64,000 bases of DNA from Paludibacteraceae bacterium (GCA_017556705.1 JAFYMG010000010.1:62001-126000), one strand, 5' to 3'; positions 26,549 through 35,206 are shown, counted from the stretch's first letter. The notes: a model not told the origin generated them from the letters alone. Program-made: numbers and translations.

Positions 26549-27710
26549 AACTATCATAGCCGCCATCAGCCGCACGCTGTTGGGTCTGGTATTTATTTTC
26601 TCGGGAGCAGTAAAAGCGATCGACCCACTAGGAACGGTGTATAAGATTGAGGATTACCTCAAGGCTTTCGAAGGATTCTTCACAAATTTATTACCTGCAG
26701 CAGAAGCAGCTGCATGGGTGTTGATTGTATTGGAATTGCTCCTCGGAGTATGCATGGTGCTTAATGTTCGTACAAAATGTACATCATGGATTGCATTGCT
26801 ATTCTACTGCGTAATGACTCCGCTGACATTGTATATTGCTCTTACCAACCCTGTGAGTGATTGTGGATGTTTTGGCGATGCCATCGTGCTAACTAATTGG
26901 CAAACATTCTGGAAGAATGTCGTATTAATTGTGCTAGCTATCATATTGGTAGCATTACGCAAGAGTACACATCCATTGTGGCGCGGATGGATGGAACTGG
27001 TGATTGCAACAACTACTATCGCTGCTGCTATCTCCTTCATGACATGGACAAAACAACATTTGCCAATCAAGGATTTCCGCCCATATAAGATAGGTAATCA
27101 TCTACCTACGATTATGGAGGATTACGAACCAGATCAATATGAATACACCTATATCTGTGCAAAAGATAGCGTAGAGCAAGCATTTACTGCTGAAAATTAT
27201 CCAGATAGCACTTGGACTCTTGTTCGCTATGCATCTAAACTCATCCAAAAAGGCTATGAATCGCCTATCCACGATTTCGAGATCATCAATGCCTACGGAG
27301 ATGATCTGACATGGGATATCCTTGAGAGCGAAGAGCCAGTGACACTTGTCATCATGTACGACTTGGCAAAAGCAGATAAATCACAAATGACCAAGGTAGA
27401 GGAGTTGTATTATGCTGCACAGCAATATATTACATCAGAAGAAGAAGAGGTAATAGAATCATGTGATAGCATCACCAATGATAGTACATACTCCGAGAAT
27501 ACCGAGTATTCCGAAATAACATATAACACAAACTTCTACATCATCACCGGCTCCAATACAGATGAATTTGTAGTAGAGTATCCAGCCTTGAGTGAATGTA
27601 TTTGTACGTGCGATCCAGTGACTTTGAAGACGATTGTACGAGCAAATCCTGGAGTGATTGTATTGAAAGATGGAATAGTAATTGATAAGTATAACTTAAA
27701 AAATAAATAA
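26535..27710 (+). CDS. DoxX/MauE-like membrane protein
   Basis: 391 aa. The N-terminal 170 residues hold four or more membrane helices with [35 protein letters not shown] and the dicysteine motif [10 protein letters not shown], as in MauE/DoxX redox-related membrane proteins. The C-terminal about 200 residues are soluble and possibly thioredoxin-like, with an ECICTCDP cysteine cluster near the end. It may handle disulfide or sulfur redox chemistry at the inner membrane (inference). It overlaps DUF1599 by 14 nt and is 7 nt before tpiA, a gene order conserved in Bacteroidales. Confidence 0.85.
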   Translation: MKRTKTIIAAISRTLLGLVFIFSGAVKAIDPLGTVYKIEDYLKAFEGFFTNLLPAAEAAAWVLIVLELLLGVCMVLNVRTKCTSWIALLFYCVMTPLTLYIALTNPVSDCGCFGDAIVLTNWQTFWKNVVLIVLAIILVALRKSTHPLWRGWMELVIATTTIAAAISFMTWTKQHLPIKDFRPYKIGNHLPTIMEDYEPDQYEYTYICAKDSVEQAFTAENYPDSTWTLVRYASKLIQKGYESPIHDFEIINAYGDDLTWDILESEEPVTLVIMYDLAKADKSQMTKVEELYYAAQQYITSEEEEVIESCDSITNDSTYSENTEYSEITYNTNFYIITGSNTDEFVVEYPALSECICTCDPVTLKTIVRANPGVIVLKDGIVIDKYNLKNK

Positions 27711-27717
27711 CGTAATT

Positions 27718-28467
27718 ATGAGAACAAAAATGGTTGCAGGCAACTGGAAAATGAACATGACCCTGCAAGAAGGTGTAGCATTGGCTACCGAGTTGAAGAA
27801 TCAAGTAGTTAACCCATCATGCGCCGTAGTTATCGGCACTCCATTCATCCACTTGGCTACTGTAGCTGAGCTCTTGAAGGACAGCCCTATCGCTGTAGCT
27901 GCTGAGAACTGCGCAGACAAAGCACAAGGTGCATACACTGGCGAAGTGAGCGCAGCTATGGTAGCTTCTACTGGCGCTGAGTACTGCATTCTCGGTCACT
28001 CTGAGCGTCGTGCATACTATGGTGAGACCTATGAGATTTTGAAAGACAAAGTAGAGTTGGCATTGGCTAACAACCTCAAACCTATCTTCTGCATTGGCGA
28101 GGTAAAAGAGGAGCGCGAAGCTGGCAAACAAAACGAGGTAGTAAAAGCTCAATTAGAAGGTTCTGTATTCCACCTCAGCGCTGAGGACTTTGGCAAGATT
28201 GTATTGGCATACGAGCCAGTATGGGCTATCGGTACAGGTTTGACCGCTACTCCAGAGCAAGCACAAGAGATCCACGCATACATCCGCAGCTTGGTAGCTG
28301 AGAAATATGGTGAGCAAGTAGCTGAGGATTGCACTATCCTCTACGGTGGTAGCTGCAACGCTAAGAACGCTGCTGAGCTATTCGCTAACCCTGATGTAGA
28401 TGGTGGTTTGATTGGTGGCGCATCATTGAAAGCTGCTGATTTCTGCGCAATCATCGCTGCACGTTAA
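27718..28467 (+). CDS. tpiA: Triosephosphate isomerase
   Basis: 249 aa glycolytic enzyme interconverting dihydroxyacetone phosphate and glyceraldehyde 3-phosphate. MVAGNWKMN holds the active-site Lys11, [13 protein letters not shown] the catalytic His, [11 protein letters not shown] the catalytic Glu and loop 6, and [23 protein letters not shown] the phosphate-binding end. Codon use is strongly biased (GCT, GTA, GAG), as in highly expressed genes. It is co-transcribed with DUF1599 and DoxX-like genes upstream; a gamma-carbonic-anhydrase gene starts 3 nt after its stop. Confidence 0.97.
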   Translation: MRTKMVAGNWKMNMTLQEGVALATELKNQVVNPSCAVVIGTPFIHLATVAELLKDSPIAVAAENCADKAQGAYTGEVSAAMVASTGAEYCILGHSERRAYYGETYEILKDKVELALANNLKPIFCIGEVKEEREAGKQNEVVKAQLEGSVFHLSAEDFGKIVLAYEPVWAIGTGLTATPEQAQEIHAYIRSLVAEKYGEQVAEDCTILYGGSCNAKNAAELFANPDVDGGLIGGASLKAADFCAIIAAR

Positions 28468-28469
28468 TC

Positions 28470-29000
28470 ATGGCTTTGATCGTTCCTGTAAGGGGCTTTA
28501 CCCCTCAAATAGGCAAGGATTGCTTTTTAGCAGAGAATGCAACTATCGTCGGTGATACCGTCATCGGCGATGGTTGCTCCATCTGGTTCAACGCTGTATT
28601 GCGCGGCGATGTCAATTGGATTAAGATTGGCAATCACGTGAATATCCAAGACGGCTCCGTCTTGCACACCCTCTACGAGAAAAGCACTATCACCATCGGT
28701 GACTATGTATCGGTGGGACACAATGTGACTATCCACGGCGCAGATGTACATGACTACGCACTCATCGGCATGGGTTCTACCCTACTCGATGGCGTAGTAG
28801 TGGGGGAAGGTGCTATCGTGGCAGCGGGTTCGTTGGTGTTGAAGAACACGCAGATTGGTCCATACGAAGTATGGGGCGGTGTGCCAGCCAAGTTCATCAA
28901 GAAGGCTGATCCAGAACAAACCAACGAGATTAATCGCAAGATTGCGCACAACTATGCAATGTACGCTTCTTGGTACAAACAAGACGAAGAGAATATCTAA
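28470..29000 (+). CDS. Gamma-carbonic-anhydrase-like hexapeptide protein
   Basis: 176 aa left-handed beta-helix protein. The hexapeptide repeats and the three metal-ligand His positions of gamma carbonic anhydrases are visible (QDGSVLH, SVGHNVTIHG), followed by IGMGSTLLDGVVVGEGAIVAAGSLV and the WGGVPAKFIK end typical of the YrdA/CaiE subgroup. Carbonic anhydrase activity is possible but many homologues have no shown activity. Its last 71 nt overlap antisense with the 3' end of the nucleotidyltransferase gene on the other strand. Confidence 0.9.
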   Translation: MALIVPVRGFTPQIGKDCFLAENATIVGDTVIGDGCSIWFNAVLRGDVNWIKIGNHVNIQDGSVLHTLYEKSTITIGDYVSVGHNVTIHGADVHDYALIGMGSTLLDGVVVGEGAIVAAGSLVLKNTQIGPYEVWGGVPAKFIKKADPEQTNEINRKIAHNYAMYASWYKQDEENI

Positions 29001-30129
29001 GATTATACCAAGCTAGATTGGGAAACAACTTACCCATCTGCCAGGTGTCAAACAATAATCTACATGCAGTATATCCGATCTGCAACACACGATGTTGCGC
29101 AGGTCGCTCCCATGGGAATCGCCTCATAAGGGCGATTTCTTTTATACATAGTTTCATAGGTCGTCCGCCATGCCCATCACGCAATAGTTGGCGCAATAGT
29201 CGCTCGGCACGGCGCTGGTATCTGGTGGTATAAAGCGGCATAGCCGTAACAGGCAAATGCAACTGACTCACCATCACATATCCAAAAGTCTGCCAAACGG
29301 TTTTCATATGCAAGGAGATGAGTATCTTATCTATCTCCCGCACCAATACTTGCCAATCCTCCACCGACAACTGCCCATGCGCATTATAAAGAGATAATGC
29401 CCAATCGGCTAATGGTCGCAAGCCAACACCTGTACCCTCAAAATGATGCCATGCGTGCATAAACACATATAGGGCATTATATGCCGCACTTGGTATAGGT
29501 AACTCTACACCCCTCCACTCCACACTACTCCTTCCTACTCCATTCTTCTCTAGACTACTCCCTAAGTACTTCTTCGTAAACGCTTGATAGAACGTATTAG
29601 CTTTCTTGTCGTTAAACTCCATAGTCACGCGGTGCAGTTCCACCACGCGGTCTAAGGTTCCATCTATCACCAAGATATAATGTATTCCCCCATAAACCTC
29701 TGAATGCCAATGTGCGTCGGGGAAAGCAGTAGTCACTATCTCTACCGAGCGCAAGTAATTTTCCTCGCCCACATAGATATCTACATCACCAAAGTCACGC
29801 ATGTCGGCATCAGGATAGAGAACAGATAGACTATATCCTTTGATAAGGGTCGAAGATATATTGTGCTCTGCCAGTAATGTGATTACATCGGCTGCTAGAT
29901 GATTCAGCCTCGCTGTTCGCCCTATAACAGCCAAGATAGCAGATCGCAAGCTTTTGTCAAAGGGAGTAGCGACCTTATTGGCTTTGATCCACATACTAAA
30001 AGTGTGCAGACATTTCTGGCGTGCTGCCAAGTTCAGCATCCATCTCCAATCGGTGTCAGCAGGTATTTCCATTTTCGTGCCCCACATCACCGCCCGCAGT
30101 ATGGCAAAAAATAGATCTTCTTGCCTCAT
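28930..30129 (-). CDS. NTP_transf_5-like nucleotidyltransferase family protein
   Basis: 399 aa. The nucleotidyltransferase-fold motif DFGDVDIYVGEENY follows SSTLIKGYSLSVLYPDADMR, the pattern of the uncharacterised NTP_transf_5 family. A helical C-terminal half follows (YVFMHAWHHFEGTGVGLRPLADWAL). It is last in a four-gene cluster with HPr-kinase-like, S24/S26-like and PqqD-like genes. Residues 188-209 are encoded by a degenerate GGAGTAG-type direct repeat (29502-29566), probably an inserted low-complexity segment. The C-terminal 24 codons overlap the gamma-carbonic-anhydrase gene antisense. Substrate and partner unknown. Confidence 0.82.
   Translation of the reverse strand: MRQEDLFFAILRAVMWGTKMEIPADTDWRWMLNLAARQKCLHTFSMWIKANKVATPFDKSLRSAILAVIGRTARLNHLAADVITLLAEHNISSTLIKGYSLSVLYPDADMRDFGDVDIYVGEENYLRSVEIVTTAFPDAHWHSEVYGGIHYILVIDGTLDRVVELHRVTMEFNDKKANTFYQAFTKKYLGSSLEKNGVGRSSVEWRGVELPIPSAAYNALYVFMHAWHHFEGTGVGLRPLADWALSLYNAHGQLSVEDWQVLVREIDKILISLHMKTVWQTFGYVMVSQLHLPVTAMPLYTTRYQRRAERLLRQLLRDGHGGRPMKLCIKEIALMRRFPWERPAQHRVLQIGYTACRLLFDTWQMGKLFPNLAWYNLRYSLRLVCTKKRTLHSCAQSCD
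29502..29566 (-). repeat. Degenerate GGAGTAG/GGAGTGG direct repeat inside the NTP_transf_5-like gene
   Basis: On the minus strand, words GGAGTAGT, GGAGTAGG, GGAGTAGTG and GGAGTGGAGG follow one another in frame and encode SSLEKNGVGRSSVEWRGVEL. The composition differs from the flanking coding sequence. Confidence 0.55.
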
Positions 30130-30204
30130 AACCTCTCACCTATAACCTTTAACTTATAACGCCATTGGCGCATCCTATAACTCGCTCCACGAGCGTCCTC
30201 TAAA
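30130..30204 (-). repeat. Hairpin-repeat array with tail between the pqqD-like and NTP_transf_5-like genes
   Basis: Minus strand order: left end TTTAGAGGACG, imperfect hairpin of CTCG/CGAG type, linker TTATAGGATG, hairpin CGCC/GGCG, linker TTATAAG, then a GTTAAAGGTTATAGG/TGAGAGG tail directly before ATG 30129. TTTAG supplies the TAG stop of the pqqD-like gene. The architecture is the same as at 6202-6316. Confidence 0.8.
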
Positions 30205-30466
30205 TGACGATCCCCACTTCTATCCAATCCTCAATTGTCGCCAAAGCATCTTTACGAGCTATTTCCTCGCTCACCTCATACTCTGCAAGCAACAATTGTG
30301 TCAGTACCTCCGCATCAAACTCTCTATCTTCCACGTTCTGCCAAAGATAAGCAGCTGCTTCATTGAAAGTGATGAGGTTATTAAAATTCACTAATTCTTC
30401 GCTCTCGCCAATCAATATATAATCGCCACCCAATTCGCGCAAACGGAACCCTTTTCTAGTCTTCAT
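30200..30466 (-). CDS. PqqD-like peptide-binding protein
   Basis: 88 aa. GFRLRELGGDYILIGESEELVNFNNLITFNEAAAYLWQNVEDREFDAEVLTQLL matches the PqqD winged-helix-like fold, which in other pathways binds RiPP precursor peptides and presents them to modifying enzymes. Here no radical-SAM enzyme or obvious precursor peptide is nearby, only HPr-kinase-like, S24/S26-like and NTP_transf_5-like genes. A role as a peptide- or protein-recognition chaperone in this cluster is inference. Its stop codon TAG lies in the left end of a hairpin-repeat array; its start overlaps the S24/S26-like gene by 11 nt. Confidence 0.82.
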   Translation of the reverse strand: MKTRKGFRLRELGGDYILIGESEELVNFNNLITFNEAAAYLWQNVEDREFDAEVLTQLLLAEYEVSEEIARKDALATIEDWIEVGIVI

Positions 30467-30899
30467 ACTCCATTGATTTTATTCTGGTTACAGCTATGTA
30501 TATCTTAAGATACAATCGCTTAATAAATGTAGGTAAATGACGCCAAACACCACCTTTGGTAACACGTTTCAATTTACCGTCTTTGCCTTTTAGTTGCACC
30601 ACACATCCAATAATATCTTCCGATGTACAGCGTTCCGAACTCTTCAAATTACCATCACCGCACAAAGTAATTTGTGAGTTTTGTATCTTGTAAATCCGAT
30701 GAAGTACGTAGCTATTGTTTATCTTCGCTAACACAATCATTCCAACCATTGGATGGGTACAAGCTTGTAAAATCACCTTATCGCGCCCTCCCTCAATGAA
30801 AGGTCGCATGCTCACTCCACGCGGACTAAACTCCACCAAATGTCCCTCTTTGAGTAATCGCGCAAACTCAGGAATTAGTATATCATTACCTTTTTTCAT
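30456..30899 (-). CDS. S24/S26 (signal-peptidase-like) family protein
   Basis: 147 aa. The nucleophile-type motif FSPRGVSMRPFI (Ser38) and the following strand pair VGMIVLAKINNSYVLHRIYK, then LCGDGN, match S24/S26 serine peptidase cores. The usual catalytic Lys is not evident, and there is no N-terminal membrane anchor; a hydrophobic/basic C-terminal segment (FIKRLYLKIYIAVTRIK) may touch the membrane. Homologues of this kind sit beside PqqD-like and HPr-kinase-like genes in many Bacteroidota. It could be an active protease or an inactive recognition domain. Confidence 0.8.
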   Translation of the reverse strand: MKKGNDILIPEFARLLKEGHLVEFSPRGVSMRPFIEGGRDKVILQACTHPMVGMIVLAKINNSYVLHRIYKIQNSQITLCGDGNLKSSERCTSEDIIGCVVQLKGKDGKLKRVTKGGVWRHLPTFIKRLYLKIYIAVTRIKSMEYED

Positions 30900-30916
30900 A
30901 ATCTAACTTCTAAACA

Positions 30917-32068
30917 CTAAACGAATAGTGTATCATCCTCCAAACATTGCTTTCCAACTCCATGGAAACAAACTGCTGCCGCTTCAGTATTGGGCAAGCA
31001 CTCCAGATGATGGCACTTCACATTCATGATAACATGCTTAATTGTCTCATGCATATAATCCGTCATCTGTCGGTCCATTTTCAACCCCGATGTTGATGAC
31101 AATATATATGCATATGCTTCTGGTAATGAAAGCATTCGCATCCTATTATACGATGCCTGACTCAACTTTATGATCCCACACACACGCGCGTGCGAATTCT
31201 TGTAACAAGGTGTCTTACCACTCCATGGTGAACCATACACGAGCACCTCGTTATCCTCCATCACACGTACTATTGGATTGTCATCATTCAGCAACCACGC
31301 GTCATCAAAAGCTGCCAACCACTGCCGCGCATGCGTGGACTTACCAGTCCCGCTATGCCCGAGGAAGAGGTATCCTCTTCCCTCGCCCCTCTCCTCTTCC
31401 CTATAGCCCGTTAGGGCGTCCTGTAGCGAAGCGTCCTGTAGCCCAGAGGGCGTCCTGTAGCTCGCTCCGCGAGCGTCCTCTAAACTCCCCCTCACCACCA
31501 CTGCTGCGTGCATCTCTAGAGTCATTAATGGGGCGGTCCGGAAAGCATATAGCAACATCAACGAATTATCGATGCAGAATCTAATATTCTGACAATCATA
31601 TGAGATACGCAGTACACCCACAGTAAAATCCTTGCAACACTCCATCTCACAGCAGATAGGTGCTTTCGCCACCATCGCCACACGGAACAACCACCCTCTC
31701 GCCAACACCATCCCCGAAAAATCTGCTGATTTTTGGGGTGTTCTATCGCCTTCCCGCATTATCACATCATCGCATTTCGCCTTATACACTTCAACACGGG
31801 GCATGTACTCCTCCGCATTATCCGTCAGCACATGGATGTATTTTTTCTCGTCTTTCGTCTCTTGCATTTTGCTTCTCGTCTCATCCAATTCTATGCGAAG
31901 TGTAAAGATGAGTGTTGAATGCCACGAAACATTGTCTATATTCTCGTTTTTATTTATCTCCACAGCAAATGGTTCATAATTGCTCATTAAATCAAATAAC
32001 GCAGTATTGCTACTTTCCACAGCAAACAGATGTTCCGCTACGCGGTAATATGTACGAGCAAGCGCCAT
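30917..32068 (-). CDS. HPr-kinase/phosphorylase-like P-loop protein
   Basis: 383 aa from ATG 32068 (MALARTYYRVAEHLFAVE); the longer frame to 32119 crosses the promoter. Walker A GHSGTGKST follows the strand GRGYLFL. Later motifs NDDNPIVR and YGSPWSGKTPCYKN match the HPrK-like ATPases found beside PqqD in lasso-peptide and related clusters, not the true PTS HPr kinase. Residues 195-232 are encoded by a hairpin-repeat array plus purine-rich tail (31374-31484), placed exactly between the N-terminal domain and the Walker A strand with the frame intact. It is first in a cluster of four; substrate unknown. Confidence 0.82.
   Translation of the reverse strand: MALARTYYRVAEHLFAVESSNTALFDLMSNYEPFAVEINKNENIDNVSWHSTLIFTLRIELDETRSKMQETKDEKKYIHVLTDNAEEYMPRVEVYKAKCDDVIMREGDRTPQKSADFSGMVLARGWLFRVAMVAKAPICCEMECCKDFTVGVLRISYDCQNIRFCIDNSLMLLYAFRTAPLMTLEMHAAVVVRGSLEDARGASYRTPSGLQDASLQDALTGYREEERGEGRGYLFLGHSGTGKSTHARQWLAAFDDAWLLNDDNPIVRVMEDNEVLVYGSPWSGKTPCYKNSHARVCGIIKLSQASYNRMRMLSLPEAYAYILSSTSGLKMDRQMTDYMHETIKHVIMNVKCHHLECLPNTEAAAVCFHGVGKQCLEDDTLFV
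31374..31484 (-). repeat. Hairpin-repeat array with purine tail, in frame inside the HPr-kinase-like gene
   Basis: Minus strand: TTTAGAGGACG, hairpin GCTCGC/GCGAGC, CTACAGGACG, hairpin CCC/GGG, CTACAGGACG, minimal CTTCG, CTACAGGACG, hairpin CCC/GGG, CTATAGG, then a GAAGAGGAGAGGGG-type tail. All 37 codons are open in the host frame (for example LEDARGASYRTPSGLQDA). Same left end, linkers and right end as the arrays at 6202 and 30130. Confidence 0.85.
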
Positions 32069-32088
32069 TGCAAAGTTGAATTTCGCTG

Positions 32089-32119
32089 CAAAATTAACAA
32101 AAAATATGCATACTTGCAA
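32089..32119 (-). promoter_or_regulatory. Promoter of the HPrK/S24/PqqD/NTP cluster
   Basis: Minus-strand TAATTTTG (32089-32096) with CTTG (32116-32119) 19 nt upstream; leader about 14 nt to ATG 32068. Confidence 0.65.
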
Positions 32120-32345
32120 GTAAAACCTAAGAAAGTCTATTTTTTATGTGCATTTACTAAAATTTCTGTTACCATATCGGAGATTTACGAATATCCTTAT
32201 TCACAACTGATACGCCGCAAAATATGCAGCAATTAATTTTGACCAACTTATACAAATATTATATAATTACGGCTTGTTGACGGGTTCATAACAGGTTTAG
32301 GGTATTGGATTAAAATGACTAACATTGTTGTTTTTTTCGACTTTT
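32120..32345. other. Intergenic stretch without a recognised gene
   Basis: About 225 nt of AT-rich sequence between the promoters of the HPr-kinase-like and second C10 genes (part of a 330-nt gap between start codons). Short open frames here show no coding signature, and I see no convincing structured RNA. Upstream activator sites for either promoter could lie here. Confidence 0.4.
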
Positions 32346-32377
32346 CTTGTATATATGCATTTTTTTTACTACTTTTG
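32346..32377 (+). promoter_or_regulatory. Promoter of the second C10 protease gene
   Basis: CTTG (32346-32349) and TACTTTTG (32370-32377), 20 nt apart. The spacer TATATATGCA plus T-run closely matches that of the first C10 gene, suggesting shared control of the two proteases. Confidence 0.7.
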
Positions 32378-32398
32378 CAGCAAATTTATTAGCAGAAA

Positions 32399-35143
32399 AT
32401 GAAACAATTCATAAGCATTAGTCTTTTTGTGTGCTTTATCAGCACTTTTTCGTTTGCTCGTACCCCTCAAGAGGCAGCAAACATCGCAAGTCTGTTTATT
32501 AGTCAATCACACACCGCTGCTATACCACGCACGCAGCGTGCTGCAGCGATAACCAACGCTACTCACCCCGTAGAACTAATATATACACAATATCAAGCGG
32601 ATAACACTACGCCTGCTGTGTTCGTATTTAATAGTCAATACTCAGAAGGTTTTGTGCTTGTATCTGCAGAGGACAATGCGCGTACCATTTTAGGGTATAG
32701 CGACATTGGTACATTCAATCAAACAGACATACCTGAAAACATGCAGTTTTGGCTTAAAATGTATGCCGACGAATTAACACAAGCAAACAGCCTCCCACGA
32801 CAAGTAGGAGGAAAAATCAACGACCCACTTCCAAATATTGAACCGATATTAAAAGATGTGGTATGGGGACAAAGTAAGCCATTTAATAACCTATGCCCGA
32901 TTGTTAATGGTGAACGTAGCGTAACGGGTTGTGTAGCTACCGCTCTCTCCCAAATAATGTACGCTCACAAGCATCCCCAACAAGGAACTGGCAGTTATTC
33001 CTACTCTTTGTCCAATAATATGCAAATTAGCGAAGACTTTTCACAGACAATATACGACTGGGAATATATGATTCCCAACTACAACAAACAATACACAGAA
33101 CAAGAGGCCACCGCTGTGGCAACACTGATGTACCATGTAGGTGTAGCCTCGCATATGAGTTACAGCCCATCAGCTAGTGGCGCGGTTTCGGTGTGGGCAT
33201 TACAAGGTTTACAAAGACATTTTAACTACGATGCAGACATCAAAGTCGCAATCAAGGACTATACACTAGAGTCTACCATATTGACCACTATCGCGGAAGA
33301 ATTACAAGCTGGTAGACCTGTATATGTTAGTGGACGTACAGTCAAAGATGAGGGACACGCTTTTATATGCGATGGCATACATTCTGATGGCTATATACAT
33401 ATCAATTGGGGTTGGAACGGCACCGGAAATGGATTTTATGTCATATCGGCACTTGATCCTGGACAACAAGGTACTGGCGGTAGTAGTTCTAATTTAGCTT
33501 TTACAGAAGATGTAACATTTTATACCAACATACGCCCAGATCAAGGAGGGGAACCCACTGCTGCACTATATGCAGAGGCAACACGCGAAAGCGCAACACA
33601 TATATCACGCAAGGACAAAGTTAGATTCAAACTAGAGAATATTAGTAACGCTGGCATTGCAAATGCCGTCGGTGATTATGGTTTTTTCATTTACGACTCA
33701 TTACACAACTTGGTAGAAGAGAAGATTATATATGAAAATCTTTGGTTCTCATCTGGTTATATCTACAAATATTTAGATCTTTCTGCTAAAATAGCCTCAA
33801 ATTTACAACCTGGCAATTATGCACTCGTGATTGCTTACAAAGACAATAGCAACACCATACATCCGTTGCTTATACATCGTCAAGGATATCCTGAATATGC
33901 TTTCACACTGACTTCCGACTCCATATATTTTGATTCCAATGACATTCTAATGCCAACCACAATGCAAGCGGATTGGATCAACAAAGCAGGAAGCAACCAA
34001 TGGCAAATGAATTTGTATTCGCCTAATTTCTGGCAAGATACAACTGCCACAGATGAATGGTTGATTCAATGTACCTTCACCAGCAATAGCAATACCTCTA
34101 TCATTGGTAGTTACCTCCTTAATAAAACCAGCAATACACCAGGAAATATCAATCTGGCTGGAGCTGTATGCGCAATCGGAAATGCCAATGATTGCAAGCA
34201 ATATACATTAAAAGATCTACAATTGACCATTGTAGAAAAAAATGTAGACTCTTTATCTGTTGAATATATTATTGAATTCAATGGACAAACTTACGTAAGA
34301 GATTTGACATTACCAAAAGCTAATTGGTATCAAGATCAAAATGGTGATTATCAAGACTATACAGCGAATATTAATTATCAATTAGCGACTCCACTTTCTG
34401 TATCAAGAGCTATCAATTTGAGTCAAATCTATCCTCAATCAACACCTATCTCATACTTAATCACAGGTAATATCGCTACAATACACCTGACTCCAACTGA
34501 AATCCTTATACAACAGAGCATAGATTTAGACATCTCTGAGGATGGTGACAATAAAAACACATTGAATTGCAGTGATTTACATTGGATTAATAATTTAGAA
34601 TGGACAACTGGAGATGAGATACATGCAAGCGATACCGTCGTGCTGTGGGGTAAGCTTGCATTCATGGATAAGATGGCACATATGCAAGGATATATCTATC
34701 AACATAATCCAGTTACGCATATGCCTATCACTTCTTTCCAATTCAATATAGAAGGAATGAAAATGACATCCACTTGGGAAAGCGAAGCACCTTACTTTAG
34801 AGTTCGACTTTATGACAAAAATGGAAAAGTAGTTGCTAATAATATCATCAACAAAAAGACAATCACTGCCACTATGCCTGCTGAGGGAGAGTATATTTTC
34901 TATATCCGACCTATGCAGAAAGACAAAAAACAGTTCGCTGGTGCTGCCAAGACCATCCAATTTACTGCTACGACAACGACCGACACCGAACCTATCACTG
35001 AAAACACAAAATATGATCTGTATGATTTGATGGGAAATAAAGTAGGAACAATCAACAATAGAAATAATCTTGAATTACAAGATCTTCAACAAGGTGTGTA
35101 TATCTTAGTCAATAAAAACTCAAAAAAAATATTCATACCATAA
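32399..35143 (+). CDS. C10 family cysteine protease with T9SS sorting domain (second copy)
   Basis: 914 aa. Signal peptide MKQFISISLFVCFISTFSFA, Spi-type prodomain (about 22-130; QYSEGFVLVSAEDNARTILGY), catalytic Cys178 in TGCVATALSQIM and His320 in EGHAFICDGI, then HINWGWNG. A set of beta modules follows; one near the C-terminus (WESEAPYFRVRLYDKNGKVV) is like the duplicated modules of the first protease but present once. The C-terminus (YDLYDLMGNKVGTI ... LQQGVYILVNKNSKKIFIP) is a type A T9SS signal, so it is exported and probably cell-surface attached. It is paralogous to the 22911 gene over its whole length, with 116 fewer residues. Confidence 0.92.
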   Translation: MKQFISISLFVCFISTFSFARTPQEAANIASLFISQSHTAAIPRTQRAAAITNATHPVELIYTQYQADNTTPAVFVFNSQYSEGFVLVSAEDNARTILGYSDIGTFNQTDIPENMQFWLKMYADELTQANSLPRQVGGKINDPLPNIEPILKDVVWGQSKPFNNLCPIVNGERSVTGCVATALSQIMYAHKHPQQGTGSYSYSLSNNMQISEDFSQTIYDWEYMIPNYNKQYTEQEATAVATLMYHVGVASHMSYSPSASGAVSVWALQGLQRHFNYDADIKVAIKDYTLESTILTTIAEELQAGRPVYVSGRTVKDEGHAFICDGIHSDGYIHINWGWNGTGNGFYVISALDPGQQGTGGSSSNLAFTEDVTFYTNIRPDQGGEPTAALYAEATRESATHISRKDKVRFKLENISNAGIANAVGDYGFFIYDSLHNLVEEKIIYENLWFSSGYIYKYLDLSAKIASNLQPGNYALVIAYKDNSNTIHPLLIHRQGYPEYAFTLTSDSIYFDSNDILMPTTMQADWINKAGSNQWQMNLYSPNFWQDTTATDEWLIQCTFTSNSNTSIIGSYLLNKTSNTPGNINLAGAVCAIGNANDCKQYTLKDLQLTIVEKNVDSLSVEYIIEFNGQTYVRDLTLPKANWYQDQNGDYQDYTANINYQLATPLSVSRAINLSQIYPQSTPISYLITGNIATIHLTPTEILIQQSIDLDISEDGDNKNTLNCSDLHWINNLEWTTGDEIHASDTVVLWGKLAFMDKMAHMQGYIYQHNPVTHMPITSFQFNIEGMKMTSTWESEAPYFRVRLYDKNGKVVANNIINKKTITATMPAEGEYIFYIRPMQKDKKQFAGAAKTIQFTATTTTDTEPITENTKYDLYDLMGNKVGTINNRNNLELQDLQQGVYILVNKNSKKIFIP

Positions 35144-35148
35144 AATTA

Positions 35149-35180
35149 TTTGCATATTTACAAAAAAAGCATTATCTTTG
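35149..35180 (+). promoter_or_regulatory. Promoter of pyrH-frr
   Basis: TTTG at 35149-35152 and TATCTTTG at 35173-35180, 20 nt apart; fixes pyrH at ATG 35207. Confidence 0.75.
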
Positions 35181-35206
35181 CAGCCAAATCACTAAACAAG
35201 AAACTT

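Noticed and set aside
26003-28467. Frameshift in the DUF1599/DoxX overlap
   Set aside because: The 14-nt overlap leaves both proteins at normal length with intact motifs.
31401-31484. Intrinsic terminators within the hairpin arrays
   Set aside because: The hairpins are not followed by T-runs on either strand, and one array lies inside an open coding sequence.
32030-32236. 68-codon plus-strand frame in the gap before the second C10 gene
   Set aside because: It covers the divergent promoter and the start of the HPr-kinase-like gene, has no promoter of its own, and shows no coding signature.
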